From Varanus komodoensis (taxonomy: Eukaryota > Chordata > Lepidosauria > Squamata > Varanidae): DNA of 64,000 bases. The DNA is taken from the NCBI RefSeq assembly GCF_004798865.1, contig NW_025335440.1, forward strand, positions 496,001-560,000, read 5' to 3'. A program made the position numbers and the translations under genes. Below are positions 36,062 through 47,929 of this stretch, in pieces (position 1 is the stretch's first letter; each line of letters begins with the position of its first letter). The notes beneath the pieces were generated by a model. It did not search any database. It was not told the DNA's origin and saw nothing but the letters and a program-made list of their open reading frames with translations.

Positions 36062-38559
36062 CAGGAGATAAATTTCAGGAGACTACCTGCCATTTGCGTC
36101 TCATAGCAGCAGTCGCAAGAGCGTGTGAGGATCAGGAAGGCGGGAGGAATGGCAGGGAAACGCAGAGGGGACCATTCCAGGCTGTTCGCTGCCTCCTGTG
36201 CATTCTTCTGCCGGGCCTGCCCTGACTTCAGAAGCAAAGTGGGTGTTTGCTCTTTGTGCAAAAGAGATAGCGGAAGCACATGACGCCCAGCACACAAGAG
36301 CGACTGTTACAGTTTAGGCAGGGCTTGCCATGCATGTGCCTCAGGACCAGGCTAGATAAAAATCAGTGACTTAAATAAAATCAACCCAGATGTTTTGATA
36401 TATTTTTCAAATTCATCCATAAAATACTACATTGTTCTCCCACTTTAAAATAACATTGTCAACCTGAAATCTAATCATGAAATGGCAAACGGCCTGAGGA
36501 AGAGGAAAGTGGCTTTCGTGGACTGGCACTTACCAAAGCAGGGCTCGCGCGCCAGTTTCTCCGTTCGTCCAGCATGTGCCAAGTGGAAACCGGGGCCTGG
36601 CCATGGCTCAGTGGCAGGCCCGTTTTGCACACGGGGGGCGGGGGGCTCAGCCCGGGCAGCGCTCTGGGTGGGGCTGGGAAAGGCCCCCTGGAATTCTGGG
36701 GACCTGCTGCCGATCAGGGCAGAATGGGCCAGGGCGATGAGGTGGCTCGCCCAGGCAGCTGTCTGTCTCCCGCCACCAGAATACGTGGGGTGGGGGAGCC
36801 CTTGCAAGTGCTGTGCTTACTCTTGGTAGCATTTCCCACTTGGGCTTATCAGGTAGTATCAGTATTGTTGTCCCCCCCCCCCCCCGCCATTCCCTGTGCA
36901 CAGAAGGGAAGTGAGTCAGCCTGTGTGTGTGCCACGGATCTGACAGAGGCCGGCTGAGTCAGTGTTGCAGGCCGAGTTGGAGAAGGGAGATGGGGTGCCA
37001 GCAACAGGCTGCAGTGGGAGCCAAATGAACCCTGGGGCTGCCTGGGGAGGCTCCGTGTGGTGTGGGGTGGCTCCGGCCCGGGATTTGTGGGAGCGGGACA
37101 CTTCCAGACTTGGGGGTGCCACAGCACTCAGATCACCACCCCCCATGTCTCCCCAGCCCTCTAAACTGGGGGGAGGCGTGTGACCACATCTCAGTGCAGT
37201 GGAGAAGCACAAATGTGCATGATGCGCCAGCTCGTGGCGTGCTCCCAAAGTCTGCACTCCAAGGAAGATGTCCTTTCCTGCAGACCATCCATAACTTCAC
37301 AAATTCTGCTGCAATGTAAGGGCCCCAAACATTTCTCTTTGGCCTTATAAGGAACCAGTCACTTCGAGTAATAAAATTCTTCTTCTGGGGCACGGAGTGT
37401 TGTTATCCATTGTGATTCTAGGGGATGAAGGCCTGCAGGAGATCCCGAGGTCACCATCCCTCCCTTCCTACTCCTGGGGGCACTTCAGCCTGAAGTGGAA
37501 GAGAGAACATTTCCTAGTCACTCCATGTGCCTCATGCCACTGATCCCTCTCCTCTGGGGTCCCGTGGGATTTAGACGGAAGAAAAGGAAAAGGGAGTGAC
37601 AGAAACCACATGGATCAAGGGCTTTTCCGGGACAGCCAAAGGAGGCAGAAGGGAAACTCCCCACTGTGGGCGCTTGCCTGGCAAGCAAAGGCGTGTGGAA
37701 CACCTTCCAGGAACCCAAGACGGGTGGATTTCTCACTGTGACAACTGGGGAGGGAAGGAGGCCTGTGAGGGAATGGCGTGTGCAGCCAAGGGGAGGCTCG
37801 TTCGCAAGGGCTGAGAAGTGCTGGGTTCGGCCCTGGCAGATGCACCACTTGGACGCACTCTGGGGACTGGAGGGCAGGATGTGGCCCATCTTCCCTGGTG
37901 GCCTGGTGATTCGGGAAGTCATTCCCAAATGCTGCATCCATTTCTAAAATTGATCTGTGCAGCGAATTAATCAGCCTCTCCAAATTGTCCAACTGAAGCT
38001 CAGACAATCTTCACGAGGCCACTTGGCATATGGGCTGTTTGGGTTCAGGCTTCTTGGCTCTTAATATCTCAATTTTTAAGCATCGTATGTGGCTTTCTCA
38101 AACCTTGCGGACCCCTCCCCCCATCCCAACAGTGTGTGTGACTCTTGGGTGGCAAGCAAAGGGCAGACTGTGCATGCCCAGAGGCTCGCTTTCCATTACC
38201 ACCCTGCCCATCTAGGACCCAAGCTCTGCTGCAGAGAGCGGCCCTGCAGCTTGGCTCAAATGTCATGCCTTTGGGCCCAGTTCACACCTTCCTGACTCGA
38301 ACAGCTTGGGGAACATGGGTCACTGGGTACTCTCACACTGCAGGCGCCACCTGCACTGACTCCCCCATAGCCTCAGTTCGGGCACTGCAGGGGGCCGTGC
38401 GTCCGCTTGGTGCAGAAGCTGGCTTGCACGGCACAGACAGCAGCGCTGAGTCCCGCCAGGCGCCAGGGATGCCGGGCCTCCCAGGCCGAAGCTGCGCATG
38501 CGCTCACGCCACTTCCTGCCCAGGGTTCAAAAGGCCAGGAGCTGGCTGCCATACCGCTG

Positions 38560-39340
38560 CCTCTCCTCCTTCCCCGGGCGGCTCTGGCTCGCTGCTGAGG
38601 AGGAGGCACTCCGCACGCGCTCAGAGGCACGGCCATGCGGGGGCGGCCCCCCCGCATGCACTCTGCTTGGGCCCCGCGCTCAGCGCTGCAGCCCCGGCAC
38701 ATCCGCGACCTTTCTGCTCCCAGCGCACGAGCGGAGCGGCCCGCTTGCTCTCGGCCTCCGCTGCCGGCCTCCTCCAGCCCTATTTGCATGAGGGCGGGAG
38801 GGGGAGCCTGACGGCGGGCGTTCCCATGGGGACCGCGAGGACCTGTCCTCTGGTTTCCATGGCAGCCGCCCCGGCTGGGAAGGCGCGCTCGTCCGCCTCC
38901 GGGCTGGACCGCCAGCCCGGCGCAGCGGGGGCGGCGCTGCTCCGGCGCGCGGCCGCGGTGCAGGCCCTCGGCGGGCCCGGGGCGCACCCCGCAGCAGGCG
39001 CGCAGCCCTCCGGNNNNNNNNNNNNNNNNNNNNNNNNNNNNNNNNNNNNNNNNNNNNNNNNNNNNNNNNNNNNNNNNNNNNNNNNNNNNNNNNNNNNNNN
39101 NNNNNNNNNNNNNGGGCCCGGGCCCGGCTGTCCCCCGCCCGCGCGGAGCAGCGGCCGCGGGGGCGCAGCACGTCGTTGCAGAGCCGCGCGCGCGGGTTGC
39201 GCGCTGCAGCCGAACTCGGCGGGGCGTCGAGGCGCCCCCACGAGGGGCTGCGCCCAGGTGCGCGGGACACGGGACCGAGGTGGGGAGGCTCCCGGCCCGG
39301 GTGGTGCCGAAGAAAGATCCGGAGCTCAGGCCCGGAGGGA
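38560..39340. promoter_or_regulatory. CpG island 2 with octamer and GC box, interrupted by gap
   Basis: A CpG-dense GC-rich block with many GC-box words. A perfect octamer in reverse (ATTTGCAT, 38782-38789) is followed within 5 bases by a GAGGGCGGGAGGGGG GC box. This is a probable promoter, direction unresolved. The centre is a 100-N assembly gap, so any first exon may be hidden. The reading frames that cross it are not recognisable. Confidence 0.55.
39014..39113. other. Assembly gap (100 N)
   Basis: Exactly 100 undetermined bases, the conventional placeholder for a gap of unknown size. It lies in the most GC-rich part of CpG island 2, a typical sequencing drop-out. Confidence 0.99.
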
Positions 39341-39344
39341 AAAG

Positions 39345-41940
39345 AGCACGAATTGTCATATGTACATACACCCAAATCATTCCTGCGATGTTACTGTTTG
39401 GAGAAGCCAAGCTTAATGTGGCTCTTTCTTGGGTTTAGAGCGGAAACCCAAACCCCACAGTATCTTCAACAGTGCTCCTCTAGGACTGACCGGTTTGATC
39501 GCCTTGTGGCCCAGAGGACTTGCAGAAGTCTCCTGCAGCACCACAGTTCAAAGGCCTCAGTCCTTCGGCACTCAGCCTTCCTTTTGGTCCTTTATTAGGA
39601 CCAATCAAAATTGGTAACAAAGGACTTGCCCAGCTAGGTGTTTACTTCTCATGGACCAGTGCACCTTCTGCATTCTTGGCTGGTTGTTTTTTAAATCCCC
39701 AAAGCGATCCATCCCTGTTTGCCCTGGGGCCAAATATTGGAACTACCTTCAGGATAAAAAAGACATGTTGCAGTTCTGAATTCAGAAGCCTCCAATCCTA
39801 CTTGCATTTTCCTGGGAGTAAATCCCACTGAACTCAGAATGACTTAATTCTGCTTAAACAACATGTCTCCCCATGCAGGGTTCTCTGGGTGTTCCCCACT
39901 CCCCCGTGGTTTCCTGGCCCCACACAATATCAGGTACCTATTATGCTCCAGCTCCCTTTTCCCGCAGGTTTCCATGGCTGTGTCCAGGGCTGGCCCTGGG
40001 GCATTCTGGGACTTGGTGCAGAGCAGCACATGGCACATTCCTGCAACCCGGCACGCTTGCCTCAAATTCAGACGCCGCTGCTCATGCAAAGCCTGCCCAA
40101 GAGCAGCCCTCACGTCTGTTCTGCCCCCACGAAGAGGAAGCAGGAGGGGAGGAAGGCCTCCGGCAGCCCATGTCACGTGCGGGCAGCCAACGCGCCCACT
40201 CCTCCACCTCATGGCACTCTCGGCCTGGGCACCCATGCAGCTTCCTGCAGTGGGACTGGGCAGGTCCCTGCAGAGTCAGGCGGCTGGGAACGCTGGGCAG
40301 CTCCGGCCTCTGGGCTGACTGGGGACACGCAGCAGAGCGGGGCGGGAAGGCACCCGTTTCCCCTCCGGTTGAACAGCCTGCGTGACACACCCTCCCTGAG
40401 TGAGTCTGGCCCTCTCCTGGGAACTGCAAGGCCCCTGAGCTCAGAGGGGAGCAGCCAGAGCCGTCCGGTTAGCGGGGTCCCGGGGCAGAAGCAAGACACG
40501 GGCACTCACTGGCCACGCGAGGGGAGAGCAAGCGACGGGGGGACAGGGCAGCCTTCCCTGACCTGATACCCTGTGGGCAGATATGCCATACCACAGAGCT
40601 CATCATCCCCAGACATCAGCCTTGGTGATGGGGCAGTTGCCCAACATGTCCAGCTGGGTGGGGAAGACTGTGGGGAGGGAGCGGCCAAGGTGGAAGGGGA
40701 AAGAGCCAAAGAAGTTCCCATTAACTTCCCTCCCCATTTTCTGGGGGCGGGGGCATCGTCTTTAGCACGATCCGTCTTCTCCCTCCTCTGCAGAGCAGGG
40801 ACCCGATACAGTGTGGCCTCATGCGGGGCAGTTACCCAGGTGTGCCCCGCTTGCCCTCTGCAGAGGCTGGCTGCCGCTCGTCACAAGGGTCAGCGGCTCT
40901 CACTTCCCTGCAAGGGGCAGCTGCGAGCGAAGGCACCGCAGCTTCCACGGGCCCCAGGGAGGCGCCTGCCCGGCTCTGCCCGGGGGCCAAAACACTCCCC
41001 CGGAGGTGAGATGCGCGGGCAAGGGAGCTACGGTGTCCGGGTAATATTCCTGGCATCTCAACCCCAATGGCTGTCCAGAGCACGAGAAGGAAGGACACAC
41101 GGCGACAGAATGAAAAATGCAGCTCCGCATAAAAGCACTTCTCAGGGGAGGGAAGTTGAATTTGGCCAAGACGGGGGAGGCCCTCCTGCAGAACACAGCA
41201 ACCTTGGCAGGGGCTCCTTGGAGGCATGCTCAGCCCTGTGTGAAGGCAGCTTGCCCCACCCCTGCCCTGGTCGTGCAGGTGCCCCTACAAAGAGCCCCAA
41301 GGGGGCCCGGGTCTGCGCCTCACGGCTCCCCAAGTGCCCCAGCGGCCTCAGGAGCAGCGGCTTTGGCACGCTGACCGGCAGGTGGGAGCACCGATGAGGC
41401 ACAGAGGCGGCTGCTGTGCCATTATGCCCTGGGGAAGCAGAGCCGCATTGCCGCCGGTGAGAGAGGCACACGGCCACCCGTTCCAGGGGAGATGCCGGCT
41501 GGCAGCCAACACCTGTCCGGAAGGGAGGAACCCGTGGAAGGCAGTGGAAGGGTGGCCCAGGAACCCGAGCAGCGCTGCAAGCCCCCTTTTCGCCACAGAT
41601 GTCAGCAGGCGCCCGCAGGGCGAAGTGTGGGCTGGTGACCGCTGCCCACTGAACGAGCGGCTCCTTTGTCTTGGCAGCATGAGCTGGAGACCCACTTGAT
41701 GGCTGGTCTTTTGCTGCATCATGATGCACAGCATGAACTGAGCTGGGCAGAACTTGCTATAGGAGGTAAAACAAAGCGCTAACCGAAAGAAAGGTGGGCT
41801 ACTTGACTGTAGAAGGAGGCTGAGCCAGCCCCTTCCGACACCTGGCACCTTCCAGAGAGGCTGGGCAGCAACTCCCGGGCAGCTTTCACCTGTGAGCCCA
41901 GCCTTAGCTGTTGACTAAGCAGTGAAGCCGCGGGATGTTC
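39345..41940. other. Non-genic stretch
   Basis: No gene recognised. A short dispersed repeat with the words CTGGGAGTAAATCCCACTG is at about 39790-39850. Open frames on both strands at 39.9-41.8 kb overlap and look like chance. Confidence 0.45.
39790..39850 (+). repeat. Dispersed 'AGTAAGTCCCATTGA' repeat fragment
   Basis: CTGGGAGTAAATCCCACTGA, then ATGACTTAATTCTG and AAACAACATG. This is a version of a short repeat very common in squamate genomes; other pieces lie near 32030, 34985-35040 and 57365-57445. Confidence 0.5.
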
Positions 41941-41956
41941 ATAAATATTCTATCCC

Positions 41957-42058
41957 AGCCTGATGCTTTCCAGATGTTTGCACTTCAACTCCCTAGCTAG
42001 TAGAACTAATGGCAGGAATGCTGGGAGTTGTAGTCCAACACACCTGCAGGGCATTAAA
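41957..42058. mobile_element. Fold-back palindromic repeat (MITE-like)
   Basis: The left arm (CCAGATGTTTGCACTTCAAC) and right arm (GGGAGTTGTAGTCCAACACA) are inverted copies around a short centre with AATGGCAGGAATGCTGGG. The GATGGGAGTTGTAGTCCA-type sequence is a widespread amniote repeat. Weaker single-arm pieces are at 44497-44530 and 56190-56220. Confidence 0.55.
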
Positions 42059-42069
42059 TCTGGAAGGTG

Positions 42070-45000
42070 CTCTGACTGCTTTAGTAAAGAAGGCAGCTTC
42101 TCCAGTATCAGTACGGGGCGGGCGGGGGGGGGGGAATCTCGGCAGCCAGCAACAGGAGGGGCTGGTACAAACCATCAAAGGAAGCCATCCATCAAAGAGG
42201 CTTCAGAGGTCAAAGCCACCGTGGAGCCCCTGAGGCTGAGATGACCCTGGAACCTAAAATTCTCAAGCCCGCAGAGGCTTGGTGAGCCACTCCAGATGTG
42301 GAGGTCAGCTAGATAGGAAAGTGACCTTCCTATATTGCAGCCTGCCTCAGGCCTCTGGGTATTAAGAGGCCATTCTGAGCATCCCCCTCACCCCACACAC
42401 ACTGCCCACAGAGGGGCAGTCGGCTTGAAGGCACTTGAATTCCGCATCGGACTGGGCCTCCAGAGCCCTTTGGCCCTGCAGGCTTCAAAGAAAAAGAGGT
42501 GTTGTGTCTACCAGTCTAGGAGTTTCATGACTGAATGAATCATTTGGCACAAACCGTGCTTATTTCAGGAGAGAACTGGTGTGGCCCCCATAGCTGAGCA
42601 GCACAGCTCGTCACACATCATCTTCTCAGCATTTTGGCCTGGCCCAATAGAACTATCTTGAAGAAACAAAATCGGGTTGCTCAGTGCTGAGAGTCTGGAG
42701 GGCTTTATGTTTGCAAGAAATTTCCCGTTCACACTTCATTACAGCTGATACTATGCCCTTCCTCCCCCAAGCAAGCTAACATGCAACACTTTTCCCTCTG
42801 GAGTTTCCCACACTCTGGTCCTTTGCTACAAATCTCAGCAGGTTAGACCAAGTTCGGTGAAAGATTCCTCAGGTAGTGAGCACGGAGTGGAAGAACAAGT
42901 CTGTTCACTCCGACTTCAGAGGCGAGTCTCTTCTTCCCTCCTCCTACGAAGCTTGGCTCGGCACCAGGGATTCTGATAAAAGCTTTAGCTACACGTGTAG
43001 AAGCTCTAGTCTCAGGAGAGGAGCTGGGATCGAGAGGGCAGAAAGTGGCGGCGGCGGCAGCAGCAGTGCCAGTGTGGTTTGCCGCCACCCTGAGACCGAC
43101 ACGCTGCACCAGGCGCAAGCGGGCTGACAAGGTCTCCTGGGAATGAGACATGGCAGTAGCAGTGGCGGCTGGCTGATCTGCAGGCCTGCCGCGGAGCGTG
43201 GCGCGGTCGAGGAAGGCCGGCCGGCTGCTTTCCGGAGGTGTCCTTCTCCACAGGTCCACATGTTGCATACCAAGCATTGAAAGGACGCCATGGGAGGGAC
43301 CCAAGCCCTGAGGAGGTGAGCAGCAACAAGCGCCCACTGCTTTCCCTTCCCTGCTGCGTGATTTGCCATGGGAAAAGAAATCCTGCTACCTGAGGCCAGC
43401 AAGGCACCTGTCAACCCGGCACAAGCCATTGGGTGGCTGTTCGTGAGGACACGGAATGTCAACAAACGGCCCCTTTTCTTCTCTGCAATGCCGGCTCCTT
43501 CCCACTGCCTCTTCTCTGCGGTCTCGCCCCCCCCCCCCCCCCCCCCCCCGTTTTCCTTTTCTCCAGGTCGACCCGGGCTTGGCCGAGGTGCTGCCGGGCA
43601 CATGCCTCCAGCAAGGACAGACGTGGTGCTTTGGCGCCCACTAGTGGCAGCACCAGGGAACACCCTCGTCTGGCCAGTTGGGCGCAGCTTCCAAAAACAC
43701 CTCCTTTCCAGACACCGTGCCTCCTTGTGAGTAAGAGAGGAACCTTCCACAGATTCCAGTCCCCATGCCAGTACCAAGGGCCAGCCCAGCCTAAAGCTTC
43801 CTGTTAGGGTCGTTGAAACAAAGAATTCAAGAACAAGATGCCTTCCCTATGCTCCTAAATTGTTTGGAAATCTTCATGGAAGGTTTTCAAATAGGCCTAC
43901 TGCTAATACAGCGAGAAGGGACAAGAGCAAAGCTTGTGTAGTTGCAGATGTTGCTAAATTGATCATATTTTTGGGGACTGTTCCTTTCTTTCTCCTCTTG
44001 TTAAATCCACACATGCACTCCTATTTTCAAAAAAATTGGCCAGACTGGTTGACCTTCTGAATATGCATTCTGTCCCCCCGCCCTTCTTTCTCTTACATGC
44101 AGAGGAACCTGGATATTCAGGTACAACGAACCTGGAAATAGCCAGAGGGGCTGGCAAAGAGCAGTAAGCCTCTTAAAAGATTCTGATGAAGAAAATTATT
44201 TATGAAGAGAGGCTCTGTGAGGGTTCAAAACCACTCAGGGCTTTTTGGTATAGTTTCACAATTAGCCATAAATATGAACATACCAAGTGAGGAGGCTTAA
44301 ATGTAAACATCTGAACATGAATTCCGATATGTGGATTCTTTTTTAACCATTGCATTTAGCTCTGCCACGTTGCACCGTTCTGCTGCTGTGGGATGGGCAT
44401 GCTGACCTTCAGAAGCATGCAGAAGAGACCAGCAAGATGCCTCCCAGTTAGCTGGAACACAAAACCAGCATTCTCGAGCATAGGTTGGGTTGCCCAGGGC
44501 TGATGGGAGATGGAGTCCAAAGCACCTGCTAACACCCACTGGGAAAGGCCGGAGCAGGGGACTGTTGGCTGCAGTGTTTGCAGCTACTTCCCAGAAGGGG
44601 CTTGGCCCTCCCTAGCCTCTCCCCTCCTATGCGGAAAGGGGGCGCCAACTGCAGCCAGGAGCAGACCAAGCCCAACAACCTTGGCCCATTAGGACTGTCC
44701 GCAGCCTGCGGCCCCCAGCTGCAGCTGGACTGCAGCCCCCCAAATGTTCACGGCCATGATCAGGGCAGCCAGTAGCTGCAGCCCAGCAGGAACAGCGCCA
44801 AGGGTGGCCCTCCCAGTCAGCGAGGGCTGGGAACAACCCTCCCGGCCCCAGGCAGGCCCTTCCCCAGCCCACGTGCTTGGATCCGGATGCTCGCCACGCA
44901 CTTCCCTGGCAAAATCCCTCACCTGCTGCAGCCTCTGGGTCAGCCCGCCCTGCTCTTTTTAAAGTGGCGGCTTAGGAGGCAATAGTGAAGTCCTCTGCTG

Positions 45001-45090
45001 GCATTATTTCTGCAAAAAGGTGCTGATGGACACGAGTTACCACCAGTCACTGTACTCGAGTGATTATCGCGCATGTATGAAGGAGTCCAC
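42070..45090. other. Non-genic stretch with a long C homopolymer
   Basis: No gene recognised. A run of 23 consecutive C bases lies at 43527-43549, a quadruplex-capable tract. The rest is unremarkable. Confidence 0.45.
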
Positions 45091-45097
45091 TCTCCAA

Positions 45098-45475
45098 TTA
45101 TGTCGCAATGGCAATCTGGAGAGGGTCTCCCTGACTCGTTTTACCAAACAAGCAGGTCCTCTCTAAGAGTGGCGCTCCCACGAGTCTGAATTTTATCCCA
45201 GCTTGTAGTGCCTCAAGGCCCAGGACTTGTTGCCAAAGTGGAACTGAAGCATTAGCAATGTGCTGTTTGAAATGCTCTAGCAGGCTGGCCATGCAGTTTC
45301 GTCCAGCTTTACATTTCTTCAGTTCATCTGTCTTGAAACACCATTTTAAAAAGTCAATCAAGATTCTCTGCGTGCTGCTGCATTCTACTGTGTGTTTGTG
45401 CCAAACAGAAGAATCACAAAGGGAGTCTTGATGCAATTGTATGTATAGAACCTTATCAAGACTGCTTTTTTGCAA
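45098..45475 (-). other. Isolated open frame of unknown nature
   Basis: A 126-codon minus-strand frame in moderately AT-rich DNA. Its composition is protein-like rather than GC-biased (Leu, Lys, His, Cys and Trp present; for example LYIQLHQDSLCDSSVWHKHT and PLWQQVLGLEALQ). No domain is recognised, there is no start context, splice site or neighbouring exon, and it could be a chance frame or a decayed transposon piece. Confidence 0.2.
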
Positions 45476-45479
45476 GGTT

Positions 45480-47720
45480 TTCCCAGTGTGTACCTGAGAT
45501 CAGCAGCCAGCTGGGAACTGAATGGAAATGTAAATTCCACATCCTTCCAAGTCAGGCTTTAGGTTGGAAATGTCCTCCATTTCCCCATCATTACAGAGAA
45601 CCTCTGGGATGAGAGAGGAGCTCAGCGTTCATTTCCCGTTCAGCCGGGGGGAGGGACGAGGCTTCCCTAAGGGGCAATTTCAAGGCTGGTTTCCAAGCCG
45701 CAGCACCTTCTCTGAGTGCAGAGGTGGTTTCTCAGAACAGTCCACTCAGGTTGCTTTTTGCCAGCACAAATGGGGCCGCCCCCTTTTGAAAGCCGGGACC
45801 AGAAAGGGTCGAGTCCTTCCTGAACGCTCGCAGGAGGAAAGGCCACTTGGGGCGCTGTGGCAAGGCAGCCTTGCTCGGAAAGCTCTTGGATGCTGCAAAG
45901 CTTGCGAGGGCACAAGACCCAAAGTCTGTAGGGCGCAACCTCAGCATGTTGGGGCTGGCATGCTGATTACCCCAGAAATACTGGCCCTCCGTTGTGGAGA
46001 ACAGACATCGTCCTCCCTCAGTGCCAGCGCCCTCCAAGCGCTTGGCTGCCCTGTTCCGCTCATCGCGAAGGGACCGCTGCGCACCCCTAGTCTGGCCACC
46101 GCCGGAGAGCTTTCAGACCCGGAGGCTTGCTTCCACGCCGGCAAGGGCAGCGCCCGCGTTCTGTTTGCACCTTGTTGCAGCGCACGTTCGCCAAAGGGCG
46201 GCAGGTGTGAAGGAAGTCCGCCGAATAGCAGGGCGTTAGAAGATGTGGCTCGTGGTGCCAGGCCTGGGCCAGGCCGCCCCTTGAGGGTCCCAGAGGCAGG
46301 GAAGCGGCTCACGCTCATCCTGCCCAGATGCTCTTTTGCAGAGGCTCTTTTGCACAAGCACCCACTTTTCCTCAGTAGAGGCCAGCCCACCCCTGGATTG
46401 ACTCAGGCCTGGCCAATACAAGCAGCAGTGCGTATTCTGGGCATATACAGTTACCTTTTAAAGTGCATGCCCAGATTCGGTGCTGTGCAATTCTTTTGTT
46501 TCCCATGGCAGCTTTCCATGTGGGCCTCATGAGCTGACAAAACGAGAGCAGGCTGCAGCACTGGATGTGGCTGAGCTGGTCGCAGGCCACCGAAGGGTTC
46601 AGTAGCCAGCAAGAAGCTCCCGCTAAGGAGAGCTGGGACCTATTTGCGGCTCTTGCACCACGGAACAGGCCAGTTCTCTTGAGAAGTGGTGGCTGTTCTG
46701 CCTTTACGCTGACACTTCTTTGAAAGGAATGCAATGGTCGCATCGGCAGGAGAAGCTCGCCTCTGTGCACCAGCTTCAAGCAGCCTGGGGAAGTTGTCAC
46801 GCCGGGCTTCTGCTCACACCACGGGAACACACAGCATCTGGGTCCTCGCTGCTGCTGCTGCTGCTAACCTGAGCTGCACCTGCCTGGGATTAGAGGACTG
46901 AACATCCAGCAGGTGTGAGTCCTCAGTGCCTCTCTCTTCAGAAACGAAAAGCTCCTGCTTGTGGTTTAGCTTTAGCAGAGGAAGGAGCACTGCAGGTAGG
47001 AGGGGGAATGGCATGCCCAACATCGGGGCCGGCAGGCAGTCTTACCTGACTGGCAGGCAGGCACCTGCTTGTGCAGCAGCGCCAGAGGAATGTCCAGGTC
47101 TACTGCTCTTCTGCTGGGCTTGAGGGATGACCACGGCTGCATAGGGCCAACTTGAGCACCGAGACCGGTCTCCAGCGCCCTCCTAGGAGCTTCGGCCCAC
47201 AAGCCTCTCTCTACTCAATATTTAATCCCTGGGTAGGACTTTTCTTATTTCATCTGCAATAATCTTGCCAGGGCCAGATGGTGCCCTGGGGGCCTAGGTC
47301 GCCAGCAGGAATCCTCTGAGCTGTGCAGAGCATGACGTGCTCTCAGAGGCAAGAGGGAGTGCTGCGAATTGGGGCTGCTGAGCCAATCCCTCCCCTCCCC
47401 TCCCCTCCCCCCCCCAGCTGCTTCTCGCAAGGAGGCGAGGACAGCTGTGGGCACCTAATGGTGCTGCTGCAAAGAGCTCCCCCTCGCTGGGTCTCCTGCA
47501 AGGCCTGGGAAGACAACCCTTCACCTGCGCTAGCCGAGCAGCTGTGTTCTGGGCGCACTGAAGAATTCAAAGGCAGCAGAAGAGGAAACGTGGGCACAAA
47601 GATCCCTCTTCATAGCCCTGGTACCAAAACAGCTGCTCTTGCTGCACCGTTCGCTCGCTGCCTGATCCTCTCTGCACTGAGGCAGAAGTATAACTGGAAG
47701 CAGGTTTTCTGAAGCTCAGC
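45480..47720. other. Non-genic stretch
   Basis: No gene recognised. A short CTG run lies at 46850-46863 and a CCCCTCCCCTCCCC tract at about 47391-47415. Confidence 0.45.
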
Positions 47721-47726
47721 CCCAGG

Positions 47727-47925
47727 ATGCGTAAACATTTTGTAAGAAAAGCCGTGCTGGGTCAGCTCATCCCGTCCAGCCTGTCTAGCAGTCTGTACCG
47801 AGAAGAAACCAGCTGCCCACACAATCCCACAAGCAGAGATGAACACAACACCGCCCCCACCCTCGCAAGCACCCAGCGACTAGCACACAGTCCATTTGGG
47901 TTTTGGCCACCCTGAATAGCTGGCA
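47727..47925 (+). repeat. Unclassified dispersed repeat
   Basis: AAAAGCCGTGCTGGGTCAGC, GTCCAGCCTGTCTAGCAGTC and later CAGCTGCCCACACAATCCCA with ACAAGCAGAGATGAA. This follows the order of a repeat common across reptiles that reads, in general form, 'CCTGCTGGATCAGACC ... CATCTAGTCCAGC ... CCAACCAGATGCC ... CACAAGCAGG'. Family unassigned. Confidence 0.5.
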
Positions 47926-47929
47926 GTGG

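Larger units (their letters stand above)
31370..38555. other. Non-genic stretch
   Basis: No gene recognised across about 7 kb. Visible items are dispersed repeat pieces near 32030 and 34985-35040, the 35288-35372 repeat, a (GGGGT)n run at 36039-36061 and an AT-rich patch at 36355-36480. A 121-codon plus frame at 33267-33632 begins with a hydrophobic leader but has no other support. Confidence 0.45.

Noticed and set aside
38145-39416. 423-codon frame across CpG island 2
   Set aside because: It runs through a 100-N gap of unknown size, so the frame across it is meaningless, and the translated parts look compositional.
45564-46532. 322-codon plus-strand frame
   Set aside because: No recognisable domain and overlapped by minus-strand frames of similar length; judged chance.
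46850-46863. CTG triplet run as a possible repeat-expansion locus
   Set aside because: Only about four to five units, ordinary for this genome.
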